A stretch of 37,063 nucleotides of DNA, taken from positions 1 through 37,063 of the forward strand of contig CANARN010000019.1 in assembly GCA_947364045.1 (NCBI GenBank). Direction: 5' to 3'. The DNA is from an uncultured Clostridia bacterium (GTDB lineage Bacteria; Bacillota; Clostridia; Oscillospirales; Acutalibacteraceae). Positions 16,074 to 23,840 of this stretch are shown piece by piece (position 1 is the first letter of the stretch; each line of letters starts with the position of its first letter). The position numbers and the translations under genes are program-made. Under the pieces are notes generated by a model. The model made no database searches, was not told where the DNA came from, and was given only the letters and a program-made list of their open reading frames with translations.

Positions 16074-17346
16074 CGTTTTCCTCCCCGCTGAGAAGATAAA
16101 CGCTGTCTGCCGCCGTTTTTTGCGCGCATTTTATTACGTCCTCTCTCGTAACTGCTGAAAAAGCCTGAGCCTCTTCTTCGCCGCTGATTATTTCATCGGC
16201 AAAGCATTGGGAGGCGTAATACGTGCAAACTCCCATAGGGCTGTCCTCTACTCCGCAGTAAGCGTCTGCGAGCGCTTTTTTTGAGGACTCCAGCTCCTCA
16301 TCGGTAAATTCTCCGTTTTTCATAACTGCAAGCTGATTTAAAATTTCGTCTAACGCCTTATTGTAATTTTTCTTCTCAATACCGCTCTGCACAAAAATTA
16401 TGCCCTTTTGCCTTATGAGCCTTGCGCCGCAGTAATAGCAAAGGCTCAATTTTTCACGCACATTTGTGAAAAGGCGTGAATACGGTCCTCCGCCGAAAAC
16501 GTCTGTCATTATTCTGTAAGCGTAGTAGCTGTCCGTATCGTTTTCCATTCCGCTTCGAAATCCTATTACAAGCTTTGCCTGATTCATCATTTTCATCGAC
16601 TCGCTGAAATAACGGATTTCACCGGCGCCTGTAACAAATTCCGAGGTTAATTTCACAGGCTTTCTGTTTTCTATATTATTTGCAAAGGCGGTAATTTTCT
16701 CACAAAGCATATCCTGACTTAATGTGCCGCAGGCTGTTACCGCAATCTGCGCTGTACTCAGTAAATTTTTATAAGCCTCAAAGAGCCTTTCCGAAGTTAC
16801 ATCGCGAACGCCGTTTTCGAGCCATTCACTGTCAACTCCGTACTTTTCTCCCTCGCACATAAGCTGCTTAAGACGTGACAGCGCATAGGCTCTCTTGTCA
16901 TTCTTCTTTGCTTCTAAATCCTCCAAGGTAAAACGGATTTCACGCTTTGCCGCCTCTTCATCAAACCTTCCGTTTTTGCAAAGCGGATTTAAAAGAATAT
17001 TTATAAGGAAATCGACAGCTTCCTCTGACGGAGTGTCTTTGTAAAGGGCAAAGCGGTCGTCGGGCAGCTCCAAGCAGAAAGAGAGGCGTACATTGTCACC
17101 GTAACTGCCAATTCCCGAATCAAATGACGCGCCGTAAAGACCTTCAACCTTAGAATTAAAGCTCTTAAAGGTCGGATAATCACGCGATGTATGCGCCAAC
17201 AGACTGCACAAAACATACTGCGCAGGCAAATCCTCCCCGATAGGCGCAAACAGGTCAATGCTGATAAAATTCGTCTTGAACTTCCCCGTATTAACGCAAA
17301 GCAGCCTTATTCCGTCTGCTGTTTCGTTATATTTTACATTACTCAT
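16066..17346 (-). CDS. M16-family protein lacking the zinc motif (YmfF-like partner)
   Basis: 426 residues from the ATG at 17346 (AAGG 8 nt upstream; a GTG at 17355 is possible). The fold matches M16, including the C-terminal half with YYAYRIMTDVFGGGPYSRLF and RLIRQKGIIFV. Where the zinc site should be, the sequence reads LLAHTSRDYPTF, so HxxEH is lost and the protein is a non-catalytic partner that would build the chamber with the downstream peptidase. The overlapping genes imply equal synthesis. It is first in the operon ending in lgt and folD. I could not assign a convincing promoter in the AT-rich 17347-17520 stretch. Confidence 0.88.
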   Translation of the reverse strand: MSNVKYNETADGIRLLCVNTGKFKTNFISIDLFAPIGEDLPAQYVLCSLLAHTSRDYPTFKSFNSKVEGLYGASFDSGIGSYGDNVRLSFCLELPDDRFALYKDTPSEEAVDFLINILLNPLCKNGRFDEEAAKREIRFTLEDLEAKKNDKRAYALSRLKQLMCEGEKYGVDSEWLENGVRDVTSERLFEAYKNLLSTAQIAVTACGTLSQDMLCEKITAFANNIENRKPVKLTSEFVTGAGEIRYFSESMKMMNQAKLVIGFRSGMENDTDSYYAYRIMTDVFGGGPYSRLFTNVREKLSLCYYCGARLIRQKGIIFVQSGIEKKNYNKALDEILNQLAVMKNGEFTDEELESSKKALADAYCGVEDSPMGVCTYYASQCFADEIISGEEEAQAFSAVTREDVIKCAQKTAADSVYLLSGEENDE

Positions 17347-17521
17347 CCTTTTCACCTTAATATAACACAGAATATAAATTAAAAATAGTATTATCGGTTA
17401 TTTTACCATATACTGTAATTTTTTTCTACTGTATTTTTGATTTTTCAGATATTATTTTTACCTGTATGTGACAAAATACTCAAAATATGTATGAAAAATA
17501 ATTAAAAGGTCTAAAATATTG

Positions 17522-17550
17522 TTGACTTTACTCTCTTTTTCCTCTAAAAT
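17522..17550 (+). promoter_or_regulatory. Promoter of the radical SAM gene
   Basis: TTGACT (17522-17527), 17-nt spacer, TAAAAT (17545-17550). AGGTGA precedes the ATG at 17583. Confidence 0.65.
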
Positions 17551-17582
17551 AATTTAAATAGCGTTTTTTATTAGGTGAAGAT

Positions 17583-19055
17583 ATGAATTTTACTTACAAT
17601 ATGCAGAAAAAGGGTATCGAGCTTTTGCTTGACAAAATGCTCAAATACATTGACAAGGACCCGCAGGGCAACCTTGTTAAGATGTCTTATAAAATTGAGC
17701 CTATTTTCAATAAGATTTTCCCGCCCGAGAACTTTAAGAAGTTTCAGGACGCGGCTAAAGACCCTGACAACATCTGGACTCAGTATGCTTTAAGCTTAAT
17801 AAAGGATATTGACCGAGGAGTTTTCAAGCAGATGCTTGTGTCCTTCGGCGTTGACGCAGGTCTTTACGGTACAAAGGCTGTGCGTGAAAACCGTGAAAAA
17901 TACAAGTGCAATATTCCTTTCATTATTCTTTTTGACCCGACGAGCGCCTGCAACCTTAAATGCAAGGGGTGCTGGGCGGCGGAATACGGTCACAAGCACA
18001 ACCTTTCAAATGAAGAAATGCAGTCTATTGTGTCGCAGGGCAAGGAATTGGGAACGCACTTTTATATGCTTACGGGCGGCGAACCGCTTGTACGCAAAAC
18101 GGACATTGTTGAGCTTGCAAAGAACAACAAGGACTGCGTATTCGTAATTTATACCAACGCCACGCTTGTTGACCAAAAATTCTGTGACGATATGAAAGAA
18201 GCGGGTAATATCTCATTAGCGCTCAGCATTGAGGGCAGTGAGGAAACAAACGACTGGCGCAGAGGCGAGGGCGCTTATAAACGCACAATGGACGCTATGA
18301 AGCTGCTTAAAGAAAACAAATGTCTTTTCGGCGTTTCAATCTGCTACACGAGCAAAAATATTGAGGCGGTTACTGACACAGCATTTATGAAAATGCTTAT
18401 AGACGAAGGGGCAAAATACGCTCTTTATTTCAACTATATGCCCATCGGTCACGATGCTGACGCCGAGCTTATTCCCACTCCCTCTCAGCGTGAAAGAATG
18501 TATAAATGGCTCAGGGAAACGAGGAACAGCAAGACGGGCAACCCGATTTTCGTTATGGATTTCCAGAACGACGCGGAATATGTGGGCGGCTGTATTGCCG
18601 GCGGCAGAAACTATTTCCACATCAACTCCGCAGGCGACATTGAGCCGTGCGTTTTCATTCACTATTCTGACGCAAACATCCGCACGCACACGCTGCTTGA
18701 GGCTCTTCGTTCTCCGCTGTTCACGGCATATTATAAAAATCAGCCCTTTAACGACAATCATTTACGCCCCTGTCCAATGCTTGAAAATCCTGATATATTA
18801 AGGAAAATTGTATCGCAGTCAGGCGCAAAATCCACTGATTTAATCATTCCCGAATCCGCTGACGAGCTTTGCTCAAAATGCGATTGCTATGCAGCCGCCT
18901 GGGCGCCGAAAGCAGAAGAAATTTGGAATTCGACACAGCACAAGGACACTCATACTCAGTATTACCGTGACACGCCCGAAGGCAAAAAAAAATTCGGCTG
19001 TAACGGGAATTGTGCAGAATGTGCAGAGAAACACGAATCAAATTGTAATCAGTAA
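17583..19055 (+). CDS. Radical SAM protein with SPASM-like C-terminus
   Basis: 490 residues. The radical SAM cluster motif CNLKCKGC (Cys123, Cys127, Cys130) is followed by MLTGGEPL, the SAM-binding GGE motif, and LALSIEG. A 110-residue helical N-terminal part precedes the barrel. The C-terminal half has further cysteines (GGC, EPCVF, CPM, CSKCDC) typical of SPASM/twitch auxiliary Fe-S clusters, and ends in a Cys-rich tail, CNGNCAECAEKHESNC. I do not recognise the substrate. It is monocistronic or leads the AlkD gene 117 nt away, and is divergent from the M16 pair. No precursor peptide was found within 250 nt on either side, so a RiPP role is not supported. Confidence 0.85.
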   Translation: MNFTYNMQKKGIELLLDKMLKYIDKDPQGNLVKMSYKIEPIFNKIFPPENFKKFQDAAKDPDNIWTQYALSLIKDIDRGVFKQMLVSFGVDAGLYGTKAVRENREKYKCNIPFIILFDPTSACNLKCKGCWAAEYGHKHNLSNEEMQSIVSQGKELGTHFYMLTGGEPLVRKTDIVELAKNNKDCVFVIYTNATLVDQKFCDDMKEAGNISLALSIEGSEETNDWRRGEGAYKRTMDAMKLLKENKCLFGVSICYTSKNIEAVTDTAFMKMLIDEGAKYALYFNYMPIGHDADAELIPTPSQRERMYKWLRETRNSKTGNPIFVMDFQNDAEYVGGCIAGGRNYFHINSAGDIEPCVFIHYSDANIRTHTLLEALRSPLFTAYYKNQPFNDNHLRPCPMLENPDILRKIVSQSGAKSTDLIIPESADELCSKCDCYAAAWAPKAEEIWNSTQHKDTHTQYYRDTPEGKKKFGCNGNCAECAEKHESNCNQ

Positions 19056-19060
19056 AAGTA

Positions 19061-19148
19061 GGGCGGGGTTGCGGATGTCAGGTGGACATCTTTAAATCAA
19101 AGATTTAAAAGCAACGAACGAGGCGGGAGCGGAGAATTTGCTCCCGCC
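19061..19148. repeat. Three consecutive hairpins between radical SAM and AlkD genes
   Basis: GATGTC/GACATC (19074-19090), TTTAAATC/GATTTAAA with AAA loop (19091-19109), and GGCGGGAGC/GCTCCCGCC (19122-19148) follow a GTAGGG head at about 19058. The last stem is followed by GTTACATTTTT and may act as a weak terminator. The design resembles the array at 12770-12936. Confidence 0.55.
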
Positions 19149-19172
19149 GTTACATTTTTATCAGGAGAAAAT

Positions 19173-19853
19173 ATGATAACAGACGAAATCAGAAACAACC
19201 TTTTTGAAAATGCAGACGAGGACTATAAGCGATTTCAGGCAAAGCTTATTCCAAATATTCCGTCGGAAAGAATAATCGGCGTGCGCACTCCCGTTATAAA
19301 AAAGCTTGCAAAGGAATACTGCAAAAGGGCTGACATTGACGGATTTTTGTCGGATTTGCCCCACAAATACTATGACGAAAACAATCTTCACGGATTTATT
19401 ATTGCAGAATGTAAGGACTACGAAAAATCCGTTGAATATATAAACGCTTTTTTGCCCTGTGTGGATAACTGGGCAACCTGCGACCTTCTAAAGCCGAAAG
19501 CCTTTGCCAAAAACCGCGATAAATTGAAAAATGATATTGATAAATGGCTCTGCTCCGAAAAGGTTTACACAAAACGTTTCGGAATGGGAATGGTTATGTG
19601 CCATTTTTTAGACAGTGATTTTGATAAATCATATTTTTCAAAAATTGCAGATATAAAAAGTGATGAATACTACATACAAATGATGCAGGCATGGTTTTTT
19701 GCTACCGCGCTTGCAAAGCAGTGGGACGACGCCGTAAAAATTATTGAAGAGCGCAGACTTGACCCGTGGACGCACAAAAAAGCAATACAGAAATCCTGCG
19801 AAAGCTTCAGAATAACAAAAGAGCAAAAAGAATATCTTAAAAGTTTAAAATAA
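19173..19853 (+). CDS. AlkD-family DNA alkylation repair protein
   Basis: 226 residues, all-helical, typical AlkD length. These HEAT-repeat glycosylases remove N3- and N7-alkylated purines without flipping the base. Family features: IIGVRTPVIKKLAKEY, EENNLHG-like helix (YYDENNLHGF), CVDNWATCDLL (the DNWxxxD motif with the catalytic Asp), KRFGMGMVM, and YYIQMMQAWFFATAL. RIT near the end is also typical. AGGAG precedes the ATG. It follows the radical SAM gene and has a possible terminator at 19896-19938. Confidence 0.9.
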   Translation: MITDEIRNNLFENADEDYKRFQAKLIPNIPSERIIGVRTPVIKKLAKEYCKRADIDGFLSDLPHKYYDENNLHGFIIAECKDYEKSVEYINAFLPCVDNWATCDLLKPKAFAKNRDKLKNDIDKWLCSEKVYTKRFGMGMVMCHFLDSDFDKSYFSKIADIKSDEYYIQMMQAWFFATALAKQWDDAVKIIEERRLDPWTHKKAIQKSCESFRITKEQKEYLKSLK

Positions 19854-19870
19854 TTTTTATCACATTTTTT

Positions 19871-19965
19871 AGTCTATACTTAATTCTACATAAAAAGCCT
19901 TTATTTTCAATATATTTTGAGAATTGAGGCTCATTTTTCATTAAATTAAGTCTATACTTTATTCT
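19871..19965 (+). repeat. Two long direct repeats upstream of the symporter gene
   Basis: AGTCTATACTTAATTCT (19871-19887) and AGTCTATACTTTATTCT (19949-19965) match at 16 of 17 positions with a period of 78 bp. The second copy sits just upstream of the symporter promoter. They could be operator half-sites or a remnant duplication. Confidence 0.5.
19896..19938 (+). terminator. Probable terminator of the AlkD gene
   Basis: AGCCT/AGGCT outer stem (19896-19900, 19927-19931) enclosing TTTTCAA/TTGAGAA, followed by CATTTTT. It is AT-rich and weak, and lies between the two direct repeats. Confidence 0.45.
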
Positions 19966-19988
19966 CTATTCCATTCTTGTTAAAAGTG

Positions 19989-19997
19989 TGGTATTAT
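19989..19997 (+). promoter_or_regulatory. Extended -10 promoter of the symporter gene
   Basis: TGG followed by TATTAT (19992-19997) is an extended -10. The -35 (TTCCAT at 17 nt) is poor, which would fit activator dependence. Confidence 0.45.
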
Positions 19998-20027
19998 ATT
20001 TTGTAATTTTTTTGAAGGAGAATGATT

Positions 20028-21575
20028 ATGACTACAACAAGCATTGTAATCCTTGTTGCCATTGTACTTTATATGGCAATGATGATAAGTATCGGCTTTG
20101 CCTTTGCAGGTAAAAACAAAAGCTCCGGCGACTTTTTCCTTGCAGGCAGAAAATTAGGTCCTCTTGTAACCGCAATGAGTGCAGAGGCGTCTGATATGAG
20201 CGGCTGGCTTTTAATGGGACTGCCTGCCGTTGCTTTAATGGGAGGTCTTGCCGAGGCCTCGTGGACGGCTATCGGTCTTGCCGTAGGTACATACGTAAAC
20301 TGGCTTATCGTTGCAAAAAGACTTCGTGTTTACAGCCAGAAAATTGACGCATTTACAATTCCCGATTTCTTTACAAAGAGATTCGGCGACAAATCCAAAG
20401 TTCTTACCACCGTTGCGGCTGTATTTATTATAATATTCTTTATCCCCTACACCGCCTCGGGATTTTCAGCCTGCGGTAAGCTTTTCTCGGCTCTGTTCGG
20501 TATGGATTACATAACCGCAATGATTATCAGCGCAATTGTTATTATTGTTTACTGCACTCTCGGCGGTTTCCTTGCCGCATCAACAACCGACTTTATTCAG
20601 AGCATTATTATGACAATAGCGCTTTTCGTTGTTATCGGCTTCGGCGAGGGCGCCGCAAAGGGCTTCGGAAATGTTTTTGCTAATGTTCAGAGCCTTTCAG
20701 GCTACCTTGATTTGTTCAAGGGTTTTGACGTGGCAAGCGGTACAACGGGCAGCTACGGCGCATTACCTGTTGCATCAACGCTTGCATGGGGTCTCGGTTA
20801 CTTTGGTATGCCCCATATTCTTCTCAGATTTATGGCTATTGAGGATAAAAATAAATTAAAGACCTCACGCCGTGTTGCCTCGGTTTGGGTAACAATTTCA
20901 ATGGGCGTTTCAGTTGTTATCGGCGTTGTAGGATATTCTCTTATGAAATCGGGCATCATTCCGACTTACGCAAGCAGCTCTGCCGCTGAAACAATTATTG
21001 TTGACATTGCAAAGGTTATTTCAAGCTACGGTTATGTTCCCGCATTTGTAGGCGGTATTATTCTTGCAGGTATTCTTGCTTCGACAATGTCTACAGCGGA
21101 CTCACAGCTTCTTGCCGCCGCTTCTGCCGTTTCGCAGAATTTGGTTCAGGAAGCTTTCGGAGTTAAGCTTTCTCAGAAAAAGTCAATGCTTCTTGCAAGA
21201 TTTTCGGTTATTGTTATTTCAATTATCGCAGTATTCCTTGCGCGTAACCCTGACAGCTCGGTTTTCCGCATCGTTTCATTCGCATGGGCAGGCTTCGGCG
21301 CAGCATTCGGTCCTGTTGTTCTTGCGGCTCTTTTCTGGAAGCGCGCAAACAAATGGGGCGCAATTGCAGGTATGGTTGCAGGTGGCGTAACGGTATTTGT
21401 ATGGAAATTCGTTGTACGTGTTCAGTTTGCGGACACAATCCTTAACATTTACGAGCTTCTCCCCGCATTCATTGTAGGTCTTATCGCAATTGTTGTTGTA
21501 AGCCTTCTCACAAAAGCTCCCGAAAAGGAAATTGAGGAAACCTTTGAGCAAGTAAAGGTTGAAATTAAAGAATAA
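20028..21575 (+). CDS. putP: Sodium/solute symporter, PutP-type (proline)
   Basis: 515 residues with about 13 membrane segments. It belongs to the sodium:solute symporter (SSS) family; PutP imports L-proline with Na+. SSS features: AGRKLGPLVTAMSAEASDMS with SGWLLMGLPA (TM2, Na+ and proline site region), GGFLAASTTDFIQS, ASTMSTADSQLLAAASAVSQN (the second Na+-site helix), and FAWAGFGAAFGPVVL. Start: the ATG at 20028 has AAGGAG 7 nt upstream, whereas the ATG at 20022 is only 1 nt from it. It is monocistronic, with direct repeats upstream and a bidirectional terminator downstream. Proline is the best substrate guess from overall resemblance; pantothenate or other SSS substrates cannot be excluded. 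Confidence 0.88.
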   Translation: MTTTSIVILVAIVLYMAMMISIGFAFAGKNKSSGDFFLAGRKLGPLVTAMSAEASDMSGWLLMGLPAVALMGGLAEASWTAIGLAVGTYVNWLIVAKRLRVYSQKIDAFTIPDFFTKRFGDKSKVLTTVAAVFIIIFFIPYTASGFSACGKLFSALFGMDYITAMIISAIVIIVYCTLGGFLAASTTDFIQSIIMTIALFVVIGFGEGAAKGFGNVFANVQSLSGYLDLFKGFDVASGTTGSYGALPVASTLAWGLGYFGMPHILLRFMAIEDKNKLKTSRRVASVWVTISMGVSVVIGVVGYSLMKSGIIPTYASSSAAETIIVDIAKVISSYGYVPAFVGGIILAGILASTMSTADSQLLAAASAVSQNLVQEAFGVKLSQKKSMLLARFSVIVISIIAVFLARNPDSSVFRIVSFAWAGFGAAFGPVVLAALFWKRANKWGAIAGMVAGGVTVFVWKFVVRVQFADTILNIYELLPAFIVGLIAIVVVSLLTKAPEKEIEETFEQVKVEIKE

Positions 21576-21587
21576 AATACCGTTAAA

Positions 21588-21631
21588 TATCAAAAAAGGG
21601 TGTTGCAAATCGCAACGCCCTTTTTTTGATA
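21588..21631. terminator. Bidirectional terminator between putP and the eight-gene operon
   Basis: GGGTGTTGC/GCAACGCCC stem (one G-T pair) flanked by AAAAAA and TTTTTTT, extended by TATC/GATA. It ends both convergent transcripts. Confidence 0.88.
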
Positions 21632-21646
21632 TTTTATTACATAAAA

Positions 21647-22813
21647 CTACGCAAGAACTGCTTCAGCAATTTTCTCAAGACCGTTTTCTGCGGCGTTTTC
21701 CGCATTTCTTACTACAAATTTCACAGAATTAACAGCCACTTTGCCGAGTCCGCCGAGAAAGCTGTCAAACGCAGCCTTTGTTTCCCCGTCAGTATCCTTA
21801 CAAACCTTAACAGCGCCTTTGACCGAGCTTACCAAATTACGTGAGACGTTCATAAGTCCGTCCTGACCTATGCCTTTTATCAGCTCGGTGAACCATTTGT
21901 CAATAAGCCTTCCCTCATCGTCTGTAACACGGTAAATCACCTGTTTTAAAAACTCATCAGTCAGTTTTGCAAGTCTTGAAATGTCATCTCTGAAATAAAT
22001 TTCCGTACCTTTTGTTTTCCACAAAGAAAGGTCATGCTGAATAAATCCGAGAAAATGCTTGCACCTAACCGCCTTAAAGTCGTTATCGTGTACCAAAAGC
22101 ATTCCGATAAATGAATTTGCCGGAACAAAATGACGGTAATTGGGGAGAATTTCCCTGTATTCCGAGCTTGTTGTTAAATCGTCGGTTACAAAACCCGGAC
22201 CGTCATTATTATAAAGCCGAACAATTCTCTGCCTTGTGTTTTCACAGCATTTAACGGCGCTGTAAAGAGCAATATTGCCGCCCTTTGAATGACCGCATAT
22301 AATTATATCGCCGTCATAATGCTTTGCAACATTTTCAAGATATTCCACTGCCAAAGCGTGTGACGGTATTCCTTTTCTTGTATAGAGATTCAAATCCTCC
22401 TGCCAGCCGATAAGGGAATCGTCAGTGCCTCTGAATACAACAACAGCCGTTCCGTCGGGAAGCAAAAAGGTCATTGCGCCGAACTGAAGCGGAGGTTCAA
22501 CGTCAAAAGCGCATTTACAGCCAACAACCTTCATTGAGGCAAATCGCTCGGTATCTGCCATGGCCATCATTTTAACGCTGATTTTTTTCATCAGAATAAG
22601 TCCCGGAGCTACATGGCGGTTACCGTTATAAGCAAACAGCTTTCGGCAGGCTTCTGAAAACGGAACAGGCTCATCATTAAAGCTGTCCGATACAACCTTT
22701 TCAAACGGCATATAGAGAATTTCGCAAAGCGCGATATTATCTACATCGTTAAAAGGAATTTCCGCAAAATCACGGTCGCCGTATTTTTTAATATAATTGA
22801 TTGATGTTGCCAC
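21647..22813 (-). CDS. DUF2974/Mbeg1-like alpha/beta hydrolase
   Basis: 388 residues from a GTG at 22813. AGGGGAG lies 7 nt upstream, and the resulting N-terminus (NYIKKYGDRDF, PFNDVDNIALCEILY) fits the family's usual opening; an in-frame ATG at 22894 would overlap the preceding gene and lacks a site. VVFRGTDDS is the oxyanion region. IICGHSKGGNIALYSA carries an intact GxSxG nucleophile elbow. An Asp (NNDGPGF) and a late His (FIQHDLSLW) complete a lipase-like triad. The last ~100 residues are helical. It is the last gene of the operon, 61 nt after the previous stop. Family members are annotated as lipase-like with unknown substrates. Confidence 0.82.
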   Translation of the reverse strand: MATSINYIKKYGDRDFAEIPFNDVDNIALCEILYMPFEKVVSDSFNDEPVPFSEACRKLFAYNGNRHVAPGLILMKKISVKMMAMADTERFASMKVVGCKCAFDVEPPLQFGAMTFLLPDGTAVVVFRGTDDSLIGWQEDLNLYTRKGIPSHALAVEYLENVAKHYDGDIIICGHSKGGNIALYSAVKCCENTRQRIVRLYNNDGPGFVTDDLTTSSEYREILPNYRHFVPANSFIGMLLVHDNDFKAVRCKHFLGFIQHDLSLWKTKGTEIYFRDDISRLAKLTDEFLKQVIYRVTDDEGRLIDKWFTELIKGIGQDGLMNVSRNLVSSVKGAVKVCKDTDGETKAAFDSFLGGLGKVAVNSVKFVVRNAENAAENGLEKIAEAVLA

Positions 22814-22874
22814 AAAAACACTCCCCTGTAAAAAAATTATATTGATTAAAGCAGATTTTCGGTAAAAATCCGCA

Positions 22875-23819
22875 TTATTCATCCGCTTTTTCATTCAGTC
22901 CGTTAAGCCATTCGATTATATCTCCAAAAACCTCTTTACGATTTATCTCATTAAGAATTTCGTGCCGTGCGCCCTCATAAAGCTTGAGAGTTACATATTT
23001 ATGCCCTGTTTTCTTGAGGGTCTTGTAAACCTCATTAACTCCTTTTGAATAATCGCCTATTGGGTCCATTGAACCTGACATAAGTAAAATCGGCATACTC
23101 AAGGGTACGGAATTGTACCATCGCCTTGTAGAAACAGCTTTAAGCGTCAGGAAAAGCGTTTTCATTCCGCTGACGGTATATTTGTAACCGCAAAGGTCAT
23201 CTGCAATAAACTTGTCAACCTCTTTAGCATCTCTCGAAACCCAGTCACATTCGGTTCTTTTCTCCGTTTTTCTGTTATATGTGCCGAAAGCTATTGTATC
23301 AAGAAGCTCGGAACGATAATAAGGTCCGTTCTGCTTTATAAGCGTATTGGCAAGCTGAATTCCTATGCTCAAAGCAGGGTTCTGACCGCTTGTGCCGGTA
23401 TAAATCACGCCGTCAAGCAAATAGCCGTATTTTGCAGTATATTTCCGCGCAATAAGAGAACCCATTCCGTGTCCGAGCAAATACAGCGGTAAATCATTAT
23501 ATTCGCTCTTTATAATATCCGTGAGGGTTTTCATATCCTCAACGAACGCTTCTTCACCGTTTTCTCCGAAATAGCCGAGCATATCCCTTTCCGCAACAGA
23601 AGACCCATGCCCGACATGGTCGCTTATGAACACGGCGTATCCGTTTTTACAAAGCTCCAGCGCAAAACGCGCGTATCTGTTAGAATATTCTGCCATTCCG
23701 TGTGAAATCTGAACTACGCCCTTTATTTGACCGTAATCAATCGGCGCGGCACTTTGAGCATAAATGTCGCAAAGCCCTGACGCTGACGGGAACGTATATT
23801 CCTTCGTTAAAAATTCCAA
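22875..23819 (-). CDS. Alpha/beta hydrolase (lysophospholipase-like) lacking the nucleophile serine
   Basis: 314 residues, TTG start at 23819 with AGGAG 7 nt upstream. The fold matches the monoacylglycerol lipase/lysophospholipase group: VVQISHGMAEYSNRY, FISDHVGHGSS, a cap region, SGSMDPIGD (Asp252) and GARHEIL (His286). The nucleophile elbow, however, reads LLGHGMGSL: the expected GHSMG serine is Gly118 (codon GGA). Two base changes separate GGA from a TCA serine codon, so a single read error is unlikely. Ser121 lies three residues later and is not in the elbow position. The protein may therefore be a binding or regulatory pseudo-enzyme. It is the seventh gene of the operon, 21 nt after the ACS-like gene. 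Confidence 0.85.
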   Translation of the reverse strand: MEFLTKEYTFPSASGLCDIYAQSAAPIDYGQIKGVVQISHGMAEYSNRYARFALELCKNGYAVFISDHVGHGSSVAERDMLGYFGENGEEAFVEDMKTLTDIIKSEYNDLPLYLLGHGMGSLIARKYTAKYGYLLDGVIYTGTSGQNPALSIGIQLANTLIKQNGPYYRSELLDTIAFGTYNRKTEKRTECDWVSRDAKEVDKFIADDLCGYKYTVSGMKTLFLTLKAVSTRRWYNSVPLSMPILLMSGSMDPIGDYSKGVNEVYKTLKKTGHKYVTLKLYEGARHEILNEINRKEVFGDIIEWLNGLNEKADE

Positions 23820-23840
23820 GATACCACTCCTGCAAGTTTT

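Noticed and set aside
17356-17582. RiPP precursor peptide next to the radical SAM gene
   Set aside because: The only short frames in this gap and in 19056-19172 are a few codons long and lack ribosome binding sites.
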